DNA from: Lentisphaerota bacterium
GTDB taxonomy: Bacteria > Verrucomicrobiota > Kiritimatiellia > UBA8416 > VGWJ01
Reading direction: 5' to 3'
NCBI GenBank assembly: GCA_016873635.1
Contig: VGWJ01000001.1
Coordinates: forward strand, 44,762 to 108,761
Length of the DNA stretch: 64,000 nucleotides
Shown: positions 8,617-17,658 of the stretch, piece by piece
Layout: each line of letters begins with the position of its first letter
Numbering within the stretch: the first letter of the stretch is position 1
Notes under the pieces: model-generated
What the model was told of the DNA's origin: nothing
Seen by the model: the letters and a program-made list of their open reading frames with translations, nothing else
The model's database searches: none
Translations under genes and position numbers: made by a program

Positions 8617-9981
8617 TTGGATCTGTTCGAGCAGCAGTCGCCGCCCGGGGAACAGGCGGGTCCTCCCCCCCTGGCGGTGCGCATGCGGCCCCGCAACCTG
8701 GACGAGATTCTCGGCCAGGACCACATCCTTGGCCCCGGCAGGCTTCTGCGCCGGGCGGTTGAGGCGGACCGGCTCGGCAGCATCATCCTCTACGGCCCGC
8801 CGGGCAGCGGCAAGACTTCCCTGGCCGAGGTTATCGCCGCGGTAACGCGCCGCCGTTTCGAGCGCGCCAGCGGGGTTACGGCCAACGCCGCGCTGCTGCG
8901 CGCGCTCTTCCGCAAGGCCCGGCACGCCCGCGACGTCGAGGGCGCGGGCACGATCCTGTTCCTGGACGAGATTCATCGCTTCAACAAGGCCCAGCAGGAT
9001 CTGCTGCTGCCGCACGTGGAGGAAGGCACGGTCACGCTGATCGGCGCCACGACCCACAACCCCATGTTCTTCATCAACAGCCCGCTCACTTCGCGCTCGC
9101 TGGTTTTCGAGCTGCGCGCGCTGGACGAGGCCGCGGTGCGCGAACTGCTGCGGCGCGCGGTGACCGATCCCCGCGGACTGGCGGACCGGCGCGTGGTCCT
9201 GGAGGACGAGGCGGCGGCGCACCTGGCCGGCATGTGCGAGGGCGACGCGAGGCGGGCGCTGAACGCGCTGGAGATCGCGGCCCTGACCACCGCCGCCGGC
9301 GCCGACGGCCGGATCGTGATTACCCGCCGGGCGGCGGAAGACTCGATTCAGAAGAAGGCGGTGGTGTACGACCACGACGAGAACGGGCACTACGACACGA
9401 TTTCGGCCTTCATCAAGAGCGTGAGGGGCTCGGATCCGCACGCGGCGGTCTACTGGCTGGCCAAGATGCTGTACGCCGGCGAGGACCCGCGTTTCATCGC
9501 GCGGCGGCTGGTGATCCTGGCGTCGGAGGACATCGGCAACGCCGACCCGCGGGGCCTGACCGTGGCCGTGGCGGCCATGCACGCCGCGGAGTTCGTGGGC
9601 ATGCCCGAGGCGCAGTTGATTCTATCGCAGGCCACGACCTACCTGGCCACGGCGCCGAAAAGCAACGCGTCCTGCCTGGCGGTGGAGGCGGCGACGCGCG
9701 ACGTGGCCGAGGGCCGCGCGCTGGCCGTTCCCGCGCACCTGAAAAACGTGCGCCTGCGCGCCGCCGGGGAGGCGGGCGGCGGGCGCGAGCCGGAATACCG
9801 CTATCCGCACGACTACGCGGGGCATTTCGTGGACCAGGAATACGCGCCGGACGTGGCGCGCTACTACAGGCCTTCCGGCGAGGGCTACGAAGAGGTGATC
9901 GCCAAGCGCATGGCGCGCTGGGAAGAGAAGGCCGCGGCGGCGCGGCGGGCGCGGGAGCGCCGGGAGGGCGCAGAACAATGA
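8617..9981 (+). CDS. rarA: replication-associated recombination AAA ATPase RarA/MgsA
   Basis: RarA acts at stalled replication forks and gaps. The protein has an AAA+ core with Walker A GPPGSGKTS (residues about 55-63) and Walker B LFLDEIHRFNKAQQD, then the family's C-terminal tetramerisation domain (YDTISAFIKSVRGSDPHAAVYWLAKML). I chose the TTG at 8617: it gives the family-like N-terminus (M)DLFEQQ and has GGGGAG upstream. The ATG at 8584 is in frame but lies inside the 6S RNA 3' stem. Length is then 454 residues. The stop overlaps the ATG of the next gene (ATGA). Confidence 0.93.
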   Translation: MDLFEQQSPPGEQAGPPPLAVRMRPRNLDEILGQDHILGPGRLLRRAVEADRLGSIILYGPPGSGKTSLAEVIAAVTRRRFERASGVTANAALLRALFRKARHARDVEGAGTILFLDEIHRFNKAQQDLLLPHVEEGTVTLIGATTHNPMFFINSPLTSRSLVFELRALDEAAVRELLRRAVTDPRGLADRRVVLEDEAAAHLAGMCEGDARRALNALEIAALTTAAGADGRIVITRRAAEDSIQKKAVVYDHDENGHYDTISAFIKSVRGSDPHAAVYWLAKMLYAGEDPRFIARRLVILASEDIGNADPRGLTVAVAAMHAAEFVGMPEAQLILSQATTYLATAPKSNASCLAVEAATRDVAEGRALAVPAHLKNVRLRAAGEAGGGREPEYRYPHDYAGHFVDQEYAPDVARYYRPSGEGYEEVIAKRMARWEEKAAAARRARERREGAEQ

Positions 9982-10607
9982 CCGCCGCCGGCGCGGAGAA
10001 GACGGAACGGGAGGCGCTGCGGGCGGCGAAGGCGGCGGTGCGCCGCGAAGCCGAAGCGCGGCGGCGGCGCCTGGCGCCGGACGAAGCCCTGCGGCTGAGC
10101 GGAATGGCGCAGGCGCGCGTCACGGCCCTGCCCGAGTTCGAGGCCGCGGGGCTGGTGTGCTGCTATCTCGCCTTGCGCGGCGAAACGGACACGGCCCTGA
10201 TAATCGCGGCGTGCCGGGAACGGGGCATCGGCCTGTGCGTGCCGGCGCGCCGGCCGGAGGGGACGTACGGTCTGGCGCGGCTGCGGCCGGATACGCGCCT
10301 GACGCGCGGCCCGCTGGGCGTGGCCGAGCCGGAGGACAGGGAGTGGGTGGCCCTGGAAGAGGTCGCGCTGGCCGTTGTGCCCGGCGTGGCCTTCGACCTG
10401 CGCGGCGGCCGGGTCGGGCGGGGCGGGGGGCATATCGACCGCCTGCTGGCCGCGGATACGGGCGGCAAGCTCTTTGCGGTGGGACTGGCGTTCGAGTGTC
10501 AGGTCTTCGAGCGCGTTCCCGTGGCGGAACACGATCGCCGCATGCAGGCGGTCGTGACGGAGTCAAGAACCATTCGGAGCGCTGCTCCGTTCGGGAAAGG
10601 GAGGTGA
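9978..10607 (+). CDS. ygfA: 5-formyltetrahydrofolate cyclo-ligase
   Basis: This enzyme converts 5-formyl-THF to 5,10-methenyl-THF with ATP in cytoplasmic one-carbon metabolism. The 209 residues contain a basic N-terminal helix, a YLALRGETDT segment, and the family signature PGVAFDxxGxRxGRGGGxxDRLL (residues about 134-156), where the usual Tyr-Tyr after GGG is His-Ile. The ATG overlaps the rarA stop. The gene ends 4 bases before rny, and a small CGGAGC/GCTCCG hairpin (10575-10589) lies in its last codons. The 6S RNA - rarA - cyclo-ligase order keeps the link between 6S RNA and this enzyme. Confidence 0.92.
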   Translation: MTAAGAEKTEREALRAAKAAVRREAEARRRRLAPDEALRLSGMAQARVTALPEFEAAGLVCCYLALRGETDTALIIAACRERGIGLCVPARRPEGTYGLARLRPDTRLTRGPLGVAEPEDREWVALEEVALAVVPGVAFDLRGGRVGRGGGHIDRLLAADTGGKLFAVGLAFECQVFERVPVAEHDRRMQAVVTESRTIRSAAPFGKGR

Positions 10608-10611
10608 AGGG

Positions 10612-12165
10612 ATGAATACGGCAGCCGTGGCGGCAATCACGGGAATCATCGCGCTGTGCGCGGGGTATCTCGTGCGGTGGTGGTTGAGCAAGGTCTCCGT
10701 GGACAGTAGCGAGGCGCGCGCGAAGCAGGCGCTCGCCGAGGCCAGGCGCGAAGCGGAGACGATGCGGAAGGAAGCGCAGATACACACCAAGGCCGAGGCC
10801 ATCAAGCTCCGCGAAACCTTCGACAAGACCACGGAGGCGCGGCGCAAGGAGCTGGCCGATCTGGAAGCGCGCCTGGCGGAACGGGAAGCCAACCTGGACC
10901 GCAAGGTGGCCATGCTCGACAAGAAGGACCGCGCGCTGGAAGAACGCGCGGCCGAAGTCGAGAAGCGCACGGCGGATCTGGCCGAGGCCCGCGCGCGCGT
11001 CGCGAAGCAGGAAGCGGAGCAGCGCGACGCCCTGCAGCGCGTCGCGGGCATGAGCCGCGACCAGGCGCGCCAGGCGCTCATGGAGCGCGTGGAAAAGGAG
11101 ATTCAGAGCGAAGTGGGCGGGTTCATCCGGCGGCGCCAGGAGCAGGCGAAGGAGACGGCCGAGCGCGACGCGCGGGAGATCGTGGCGCTGGCCATCGAGC
11201 GCTACGCCGTCTCGCACGCCAGCGAGATGATGACCAGCACCGTGGCCCTGCCCAGCGACGACATGAAAGGGCGCATCATCGGCCGGGAGGGCCGCAACAT
11301 CCGCGCCCTGGAAGCGGCCACCGGGGTGAACGTGCTCATCGACGACACGCCGGAGGCCGTCGTCATCTCCGGCTTCGATCCGGTGCGGCGCGAGATCGCG
11401 CGCCAGTCGCTGGAGCGCCTCATCGCGGACGGGCGCATCCACCCCGCGCGGATCGAAGAAGTCGTGGCCAAGGCGACGGAAAGCATGGACGAGAGCATGC
11501 GCAAAGCCGGCGAGGAGGCGGCCTTCATGGCCGGCGTGGAAAACGTCAGCCCGGAGCTGATCCGCATGCTGGGCCGCCTGAAGTACCGGACCAGCTACAC
11601 GCAGAACGTGCTGCAGCACTGCATCGAGGTGTCGCACCTCATGGGCGTGATGGCCGGCGAGCTCAACCTGGACGTCTCGTTGGCGAAGCGCATCGGGCTG
11701 TTTCACGACATCGGAAAATCGATGGACCACGAGGTCGAGGGCGGTCACGCCGTGATCGGCGCCGACGTGCTGCGGCGGCACAGCGAGCCGCAGCTCCTGA
11801 TCAACGCGGTGGCGGCGCACCACGAGGAGGTCGAGGCGGAGAGCATCTACGCCCTCCTGGCCGCGGCGGCGGACGCGATCTCCAGCTCGCGCGTGGGCGC
11901 GCGGTCGGAGACCACCGACATCTACGTCAAGCGCCTCGAGCACCTGGAATCCATCGCCAACGGGTTCGACGGCGTGGAGCGCAGCTACGCGATCCAGGCC
12001 GGGCGCGAGGTGCGCGTCATCGTCGCGCCGCAGAAGATCGACGACAACGGCGCGGTGGTGCTCGCGCGGGACATCAGCAAGAAGATCGAGGCGGAGCTGC
12101 AGTATCCGGGCCAGATCAAGGTCATCGTGATCCGCGAAACGCGCTGCGTGGAATACGCGCGCTGA
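10612..12165 (+). CDS. rny: ribonuclease Y
   Basis: RNase Y is a membrane-bound endoribonuclease that starts mRNA decay. The 517 residues have the full family layout: an N-terminal transmembrane helix (about 4-25), a long charged coiled coil (about 35-170), a KH domain (DDMKGRIIGREGRNIRALE, about 217-235) and an HD phosphohydrolase domain (QHCIEVSHLMG through LFHDIGKSMDHE). A GGGAGGTGAAGG site overlaps the end of the preceding gene. The next gene is ymdB, the same pair as in Bacillus. Confidence 0.97.
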   Translation: MNTAAVAAITGIIALCAGYLVRWWLSKVSVDSSEARAKQALAEARREAETMRKEAQIHTKAEAIKLRETFDKTTEARRKELADLEARLAEREANLDRKVAMLDKKDRALEERAAEVEKRTADLAEARARVAKQEAEQRDALQRVAGMSRDQARQALMERVEKEIQSEVGGFIRRRQEQAKETAERDAREIVALAIERYAVSHASEMMTSTVALPSDDMKGRIIGREGRNIRALEAATGVNVLIDDTPEAVVISGFDPVRREIARQSLERLIADGRIHPARIEEVVAKATESMDESMRKAGEEAAFMAGVENVSPELIRMLGRLKYRTSYTQNVLQHCIEVSHLMGVMAGELNLDVSLAKRIGLFHDIGKSMDHEVEGGHAVIGADVLRRHSEPQLLINAVAAHHEEVEAESIYALLAAAADAISSSRVGARSETTDIYVKRLEHLESIANGFDGVERSYAIQAGREVRVIVAPQKIDDNGAVVLARDISKKIEAELQYPGQIKVIVIRETRCVEYAR

Positions 12166-12207
12166 TCCGCGGGATGAAAGACCGGCGCGCGTAATCGGGG
12201 ACAAACC

Positions 12208-12987
12208 ATGGACATGAAAGTGCTGGCGGTGGGGGATATCGTGGGCGAGCCCGGCCGGGCCTTGTTCGCCCGCGTGGCCGGGCGCCTGAAGGCGGCCGGC
12301 AAGGTGGACGCAATCGTGGCCAACGCCGAGAACGCGGCCGGGGGAAGGGGCGTCACGGCGCGGCTGGCCGCGGACCTGCTCGCGGCGGGCGCCGACGTTC
12401 TGACCCTGGGCGACCACGCCTGGGATCAGAAGGAAACGCGCGGGCTGCTTGACCAGGAGCCGCGCCTGATCCGTCCGGCGAACTTCGCGCCGGGCTGTCC
12501 GGGGCGCGGCTGGACGAAGGTCGAGACGGCCAGGGGCGCCCTGACGGTTGTGAACCTCATGGGGCGCGTTTTCATGAGTGCCTGCGACAGCCCGTTCCGG
12601 ACCGTGGACGCGCTTCTGGCGGACGGGCGCCTGCGGGGCCCGCTGCTGGTGGACATGCACGCCGAGGCCACCTCGGAAAAGATCGTCATCGGGCGCTATC
12701 TGGACGGGCGCGTCAGCGCCGTGGTCGGAACGCATACCCACGTTCAGACCAGCGACGAGCACATCCTGCCCAGGGGAACCGCGTATATTACCGACCTGGG
12801 CATGACCGGCGCCCTTGACTCGGCTCTCGGCCGGGACCTGAATTCGGTGCTTTCCGTGTTTCTTACGGGCATGCCGGAGCGTTTCAAGGTGGCCGCGGGC
12901 GACGCGGTGCTGGAAGGCGCGCTGATCACGCTTGACGCCGCCACGGGCCGGGCGAAGAAGATCGCCCGCGTGCGGGAAAGGGAGTAA
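12208..12987 (+). CDS. ymdB: YmdB-family metallophosphoesterase
   Basis: This 259-residue dinuclear-metal phosphodiesterase belongs to the TIGR00282/YmdB family, which hydrolyses 2',3'-cyclic nucleotides and, in Bacillus, affects biofilm versus motility choice. Metal-binding motifs are visible: GDIVGEPGR at the N-terminus, NAENAAGGRG, GDHAWDQKE, VDMHAEATSEK and GTHTHVQTSDE. It follows rny after 42 bases, a conserved pairing. Its function in this organism is inferred from the family. Confidence 0.93.
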   Translation: MDMKVLAVGDIVGEPGRALFARVAGRLKAAGKVDAIVANAENAAGGRGVTARLAADLLAAGADVLTLGDHAWDQKETRGLLDQEPRLIRPANFAPGCPGRGWTKVETARGALTVVNLMGRVFMSACDSPFRTVDALLADGRLRGPLLVDMHAEATSEKIVIGRYLDGRVSAVVGTHTHVQTSDEHILPRGTAYITDLGMTGALDSALGRDLNSVLSVFLTGMPERFKVAAGDAVLEGALITLDAATGRAKKIARVRERE

Positions 12988-13044
12988 GCGGGCGGATGCG
13001 GCGGGAGCGGCGTGCGTTCCCCGCCGGAGACGGGGAGGGAAGGG

Positions 13045-14313
13045 GTGCCGGACGTGACCAAGGTCTACACGGTGACCGAGCTGACGCGCCTGATCAAGGG
13101 CACGCTTGAGCGCGCGGTGGGCGAGGTGTGGGTGGAAGGCGAGCTGTCGAACGTGCGGCGGCCCGCGTCGGGCCATCTCTACTTCACGATCAAGGACGCC
13201 GGGTCGCAGCTCAGCGCCGTGATGTTCCGGGGCGCGCGCGGCGGGCTGAAGTTCGAGCCGGCCGACGGGTTGGCCGTGCGGGCTTCCGGCGAGATCACCG
13301 TCTACGAGCCTTACGGCAATTACCAGATCGTCGTCCGGCGCATGGAGCAGAGCGGCCTGGGCGCGCTGCAGGCGCGTTTCGAGGCGCTGAAGGAGAAACT
13401 GCGCGCGGAAGGGCTGTTCGCGGCGGAGCGCAAGAAACCCATGCCGCTGTTGCCGCAGCACGTGGGCGTGGTGACCTCCGAGACCGGCGCGGCGCTGCGC
13501 GATATCCTCAACGTCGTGACGCGGCGCTTCCCGAACCTGCACCTGGTACTGGCGCCGGTGCGCGTGCAGGGGGAGGGGGCGGCGGCCGAGATTGCCGCGG
13601 CCATCGACCTGCTCAACCGGCGGGGGGGGCTGGACGTGATGATCGTCGGCCGCGGCGGGGGGAGCCTGGAGGATCTGTGGTGTTTCAACGAGGAAAGCGT
13701 GGCGCGGGCCATCGCGCGTTCCGCGATTCCGGTGATTTCGGCCGTGGGCCACGAGATCGACTTCACGATCAGCGATTTCGTCGCGGACCTGCGCGCGCCC
13801 ACGCCGTCGGCCGCGGCCGAGCTGGTGGTGGGCACCAAGGAGGCGTTCGAGGGCCGGTTGAGCGAGCTGGCGCGGCTGATCCGGCGCGCGGCCGTGGAGA
13901 CGGGACTGAGGGCGCGCAACCGCCTGCTGGCCGCGGAGCGAAGCTACGTCTTCCGGGAGCCCGGCAATCTGGTGCGGCGCTTCGAAGACCGCCTGGAGCG
14001 GCTGGGCCTGAGCATGGCGCACAGCGCGACGGGCCGGCTGCGGACCGCGCAGCAGCGCGTGGACGACGGCGGCCTGCGGCTGGGCCATGCCTGCGCGCTC
14101 GCGCGCCAGGCGCGCGCGCAGAACGTGAACCGGCTGGCGTCGCAGCTCAAGGCCCTGGATCCCCTGGCGGTCCTGGCGCGCGGCTACAGCGTGACCTGCG
14201 ACGCCTCGGGCAAAGCCGTGACCGACGCGGCGGCGGTGTCAAGCGGTGACCGCCTCCTCACGCGCCTGGCCCGGGGCCGCATCGAATCCGAAGTCACCGC
14301 GACACGGCGCTGA
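13045..14313 (+). CDS. xseA: exodeoxyribonuclease VII large subunit
   Basis: XseA is the catalytic subunit of a bidirectional single-strand DNA exonuclease. An N-terminal OB-fold (VYTVTELTRLIKGTLER, WVEGELSNVRRPASGHLYFTIKD) leads to the catalytic domain (VGVVTSETGAALRDILNVV, GRGGGSLEDLWCFNEE, SAVGHEIDFTISDFVADLRAPTPSAAAE) and a coiled-coil C-terminal part ending RGYSVTCD. I chose GTG 13045 because a GGGAGG site precedes it and it starts just before the conserved TKVYTVTEL; an upstream in-frame GTG at 13012 lacks support. Length is 422 residues. No xseB follows here. Confidence 0.95.
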   Translation: MPDVTKVYTVTELTRLIKGTLERAVGEVWVEGELSNVRRPASGHLYFTIKDAGSQLSAVMFRGARGGLKFEPADGLAVRASGEITVYEPYGNYQIVVRRMEQSGLGALQARFEALKEKLRAEGLFAAERKKPMPLLPQHVGVVTSETGAALRDILNVVTRRFPNLHLVLAPVRVQGEGAAAEIAAAIDLLNRRGGLDVMIVGRGGGSLEDLWCFNEESVARAIARSAIPVISAVGHEIDFTISDFVADLRAPTPSAAAELVVGTKEAFEGRLSELARLIRRAAVETGLRARNRLLAAERSYVFREPGNLVRRFEDRLERLGLSMAHSATGRLRTAQQRVDDGGLRLGHACALARQARAQNVNRLASQLKALDPLAVLARGYSVTCDASGKAVTDAAAVSSGDRLLTRLARGRIESEVTATRR

Positions 14314-14410
14314 ACCGCCGCGGCCCGCGCGAACCCAAGCGAGAGGGAACGCGCCCGCAGTCGCCGCGGGATGTTGCGGGCCTGAGATGGTGACGATTTC
14401 CGCGGAAATG

Positions 14411-14932
14411 TCATGCGGGAAGGGGTGGCGGCGTGAAGGAGGAAGTCCCAGGTTTGCGGAGATCGGCAGGCTCCGCCGCCTCCGCGAAGGGACCAAGCCA
14501 CGGGTAGCTGCCGGTCCCGGAAGTGGTCGGCAGGCACACGAGCCCGACCTGCCGCGGCGGCAGTTTGTCCGGCCCGAAAAACTCGCCCACCGGCCTGGTC
14601 TCCCGCGCCAGCGCAGCCACGAACTTGGCCGCGTCCAGGGCACTGCCGCCGCCAATGCCGATCACGGCGTCCGGACGGAAGGATCGGGCGGCGGCGCGCG
14701 CCTCATCGAGCATACGGACGGTCGGTTCGACCGCGATCGCGTCGTGAACGGCCACTTCGGCCCCGCCCTCGCGGAATGCGGCGGCAACCGGCGCCACGAG
14801 CGCCCGCAGCGGCGGGCTGGTGACGACAAAGATCCGCCGGTGTCCCCGCCGAAGCGCGCCGGCGACGCAGGCCTCGGCAGCCTGTTCGCCGATGACGATG
14901 CGCGGCGGCTGCATCAGGGCAATAGTTCGCAC
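14411..14932 (-). pseudogene. truncated iron-containing alcohol dehydrogenase
   Basis: The minus-strand product matches the N-terminal half of the iron-dependent alcohol dehydrogenase family: PPRIVIGEQAAE, the NAD-binding GIGGGSALDAAKF, and the LPTTSGTGS motif. Straight after TTSGTGS the similarity stops and an unrelated Pro/Ala-rich tail of about 30 residues leads to a stop. Family members have about 380 residues and keep the iron-binding His and Asp residues in the missing half; this one has 173. GTG 14932 has GGAGG upstream and a TTGACA-like -35 further up (14976-14981). No C-terminal remnant is visible between 14314 and 14410. I read it as a decayed gene, perhaps still transcribed. Confidence 0.7.
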
Positions 14933-15078
14933 GGGGTCCTCCAATCGTCACCTGTTGCTTCCTCGATATGGCATATGTCAACACGAGAACCGATAGCCGG
15001 CGCGGCGAGAGAGATCAACCGGAGCCGTCGGGGCCGGGTCTCCGCGTTGCGCAATGGGGCATCGCGGCCATTCAGGGC

Positions 15079-15106
15079 TTGAGTGCGGCCGATAGTGTGG
15101 TAGAGA
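15079..15106 (+). promoter_or_regulatory. possible sigma70 promoter for the NHL-like gene
   Basis: TTGAGT at 15079 and TAGAGA at 15101 are spaced by 16 bases and lie about 60 bases before the ATG at 15165. The match is weak and judged by eye. Confidence 0.25.
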
Positions 15107-15164
15107 TGTGACGTGGCGGGGCGTGGAATCGGGAGTCCGCGGGGGAGGAGAAGGGAAGAACGGG

Positions 15165-15683
15165 ATGAGCGTCATGGAGTCGACAAGAGGACGCGCGGCA
15201 TGGACGGGCGGAATCGGTATGGCGGCGCTGCTTGGCGCGGCGTTTGCGCTTGCGCCGGCGTGGGCGCAGACCGGGGCGCCGGTTTCCGCGGACGAGGGTG
15301 ACGAGGGCGGGGAGCAGGCGTCAAGCCAGGTTGAGGGCGCGGCCGCGGGCGACGCCGTCGCGGCGGAAGCAACGGGCGCGGGCGAAGCGGCGGGCGGCGC
15401 GCCGTCCGCGATCGCCACGGGGCCGGACGGCGAGGTATACGTCACGATCAGCAACAGCCCCCGGGTGCTGGGATACGGTCCGGCGGGTCAGCCGCTGGGC
15501 GGATGGGACATAGCCGCCGGCGTGCCCGGAGACATCGCGGCCGGCCCCGGCGGCGACGTCTATGTGACGATCAACAACGGCCACCGCGTGGTCAGATACG
15601 CGCCGGGCGGCCGGGTGCTGTCCGGATGGGCGGTGGAAGGCGGCGCGCCGCTGGCGCAATGGGAGGTCACGGCGGGGCAATAG
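15165..15683 (+). CDS. small exported protein with two NHL/beta-propeller-like repeats
   Basis: The 172-residue protein starts with a signal peptide of about 35 residues ending AWA-Q, followed by a low-complexity Ala/Gly/Glu stretch. Two copies of a repeat follow: AIATGPDGEVYVTISNSPRV with YGPAGQPLGGW, then DIAAGPGGDVYVTINNGHRV with YAPGGRVLSGW. This is the NHL-type blade pattern, but two blades cannot close a propeller, so the protein would need to assemble or be a remnant. The ATG at 15165 is preferred because it puts the signal peptide at the N-terminus. It lies alone between the dehydrogenase remnant and pckG. Function unknown. Confidence 0.7.
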   Translation: MSVMESTRGRAAWTGGIGMAALLGAAFALAPAWAQTGAPVSADEGDEGGEQASSQVEGAAAGDAVAAEATGAGEAAGGAPSAIATGPDGEVYVTISNSPRVLGYGPAGQPLGGWDIAAGVPGDIAAGPGGDVYVTINNGHRVVRYAPGGRVLSGWAVEGGAPLAQWEVTAGQ

Positions 15684-15800
15684 GGGCGGGGCAGGGCGGC
15701 GCAGGGACGGGCGCAAGGCCCCGCAGGGGCCGGTACCGGCCTTCGTGTTTGCGGCGCCGGTTGAAAAAACGGACGAGCCAGTAAAAGGAAAAAACGCAAC

Positions 15801-17606
15801 ATGAGCGTCGCATGCAACAACAGGAAACTCGTTGACTGGGTTGCCGAAGTCCGGGCCATGGTTGCGCCGGACAAGGTGGTCTGGTGCGACGGCTCCAAGG
15901 CCGAGTACGATGCCATGATCGGGATCATGGTCGACGCCGGCGCGGGCACGCCGCTGAAGAAGCGTCGCAACAGCTACCTGTTCCGCAGCCATCCCAGCGA
16001 CGTGGCGCGGGTCGAAGACCGCACGTACATCGCCTCGCGGACGCGGGAGGAAGCCGGGCCCACCAACAACTGGATCGATCCGGTCGAGCTGAAAAAGACC
16101 CTGCGCGGGCTGTACGACGGCTGCATGCGGGGCCGCACCATGTACGTCATTCCCTTCAGCATGGGGCCCATCGGCTCGCCCATCTCGAAGATCGGCGTCG
16201 AGATCACCGACTCGCCTTACGTCGTGGTGAACATGCACATCATGACGCGCGTGGGCGACGAAGTGATCAGCGCGCTCGGCGGGAACGGCGAGTTCATTCC
16301 CTGCCTGCACTCCGTGGGCGCGCCGCTGCAGCCGGGCCAGAAGGACGTCCCCTGGCCCTGCGCGCCGATCGAGAAGAAGTACATTGCCCATTTCCCGGAA
16401 GAGAACCTGATCTGGTCCTACGGCTCCGGCTACGGCGGCAACGCCCTGCTGGGCAAAAAGTGCCTGGCGCTGCGCATCGCCTCCACCATGGCCCGTCGCG
16501 AGGGCTGGATGGCGGAGCACATGCTGATCCTGCGCCTGACCAATCCCCAGGGCCGGCGCTTCCACATGGCCGCCGCGTTTCCCAGCGCCTGCGGCAAGAC
16601 CAACCTGGCCATGCTCCAGCCCACCATTCCGGGCTGGAAGTGCGAGTGCGTCGGCGACGACATCGCCTGGATGAAGATCAGGCCGGACGGGCGCCTGCAC
16701 GCCATCAACCCGGAATCCGGTTTCTTCGGGGTCGCCCCGGGCACGAGCTACAGGTCGAATCCCATGGCGATGGAGACGATCAAGTCCAACTCCATCTTCA
16801 CCAACTGCGTTCTGACCGACGACGGCGACATCTGGTGGGAGGAGATGGGTGTTTCCTGCGGGCACGGCATCGACTGGAAGGGCAACGACTGGACGCCCGA
16901 CAAGAAGGACGCCGACGGCAAGCCCGTCAAGGGCGCCCATCCCAACGCGCGTTTCACGACTCCGGCGCGGCAGTGCCCGGTGATCTGCCCGGACTGGGAG
17001 GATCCCGACGGCGTGCCGATCGATATCTTCGTGTTCGGCGGCCGCCGCACGAAGCTCGTGCCGCTGGTGACGCAGGCTTTCGACTGGGACCACGGCGTGT
17101 ACATGGGCGCCACGGCCGCTTCGGAGGCCACCGCCGCGGCGCTGGACGTCAAGGGCTCGATCCGCCGCGACCCCATGGCGATGCTGCCGTTCTGCGGGTA
17201 CAACATCGGCGACTACTGGCAGCACTGGTTCAACATGGGCGACAGGCTCGGGGACAAGGCCCCGAAGATCTTTTACGTCAACTGGTTCCGCAAGTCCCCC
17301 GAGGGCAAGTGGCTGTGGCCTGGTTTCGGCGACAACAGCCGCGTCCTGAAATGGATGTGCGAGCGCGTGGAAGGCAAAGTCGGGGCCGTGAGAACCCCGG
17401 TCGGCTACTTGCCGCTCAAGGGCGACCTGGACGTCGGCGGCCTGGACATGACCGACGGCGTGGTGGACGAACTGCTGCGCGTCGACGTGGAAGGCTGGAA
17501 GAGCGAGGTGCCGGAGATTGAGGCCTATCTCAACACGGCGGATTCGCGTCTGCCGGCCCGCATGAAGGCGCAGCTGGCCGAATTGAAGAAGCGCGTCGGC
17601 CTGTGA
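15801..17606 (+). CDS. pckG: phosphoenolpyruvate carboxykinase (GTP)
   Basis: It interconverts oxaloacetate and PEP with GTP/GDP in gluconeogenesis or anaplerosis. The 601 residues carry the GTP-type kinase loop FPSACGKTN (about 260-268), the PEP-binding [18 protein letters not shown] segment, the metal-site region [10 protein letters not shown], and the C-terminal NWFRK and [11 protein letters not shown] segments. The length fits the GTP family rather than the ATP family. AAAGGAA lies 10 bases before the ATG. A long inverted repeat follows, then a convergent gene. Confidence 0.97.
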   Translation: MSVACNNRKLVDWVAEVRAMVAPDKVVWCDGSKAEYDAMIGIMVDAGAGTPLKKRRNSYLFRSHPSDVARVEDRTYIASRTREEAGPTNNWIDPVELKKTLRGLYDGCMRGRTMYVIPFSMGPIGSPISKIGVEITDSPYVVVNMHIMTRVGDEVISALGGNGEFIPCLHSVGAPLQPGQKDVPWPCAPIEKKYIAHFPEENLIWSYGSGYGGNALLGKKCLALRIASTMARREGWMAEHMLILRLTNPQGRRFHMAAAFPSACGKTNLAMLQPTIPGWKCECVGDDIAWMKIRPDGRLHAINPESGFFGVAPGTSYRSNPMAMETIKSNSIFTNCVLTDDGDIWWEEMGVSCGHGIDWKGNDWTPDKKDADGKPVKGAHPNARFTTPARQCPVICPDWEDPDGVPIDIFVFGGRRTKLVPLVTQAFDWDHGVYMGATAASEATAAALDVKGSIRRDPMAMLPFCGYNIGDYWQHWFNMGDRLGDKAPKIFYVNWFRKSPEGKWLWPGFGDNSRVLKWMCERVEGKVGAVRTPVGYLPLKGDLDVGGLDMTDGVVDELLRVDVEGWKSEVPEIEAYLNTADSRLPARMKAQLAELKKRVGL

Positions 17607-17618
17607 GCCTGGAAAGAG

Positions 17619-17649
17619 CGGTTCCGCCGCGCTTGGCGCGGCCGAACCG
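17619..17649. terminator. bidirectional hairpin between pckG and the convergent methyltransferase
   Basis: A stem of 13 paired positions with one mismatch, CGGTTC-C-GCCGCGC against GCGCGGC-C-GAACCG, closes on a TTG loop. It lies in the 52-base gap between two convergent genes. No strong T run follows on either side, so termination efficiency is uncertain. Confidence 0.6.
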
Positions 17650-17658
17650 TAGGGTGAG

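Noticed and set aside
10120..14088. A 1,322-codon open frame on the minus strand opposite rny, ymdB and xseA
   Set aside because: The plus-strand genes are certain; the antisense frame is a byproduct of high third-position GC.
14246..15082. A 278-codon plus-strand frame overlapping the dehydrogenase remnant
   Set aside because: The minus-strand reading has clear dehydrogenase motifs; the plus-strand translation is Arg/Gly-rich without motifs and overlaps the xseA end.
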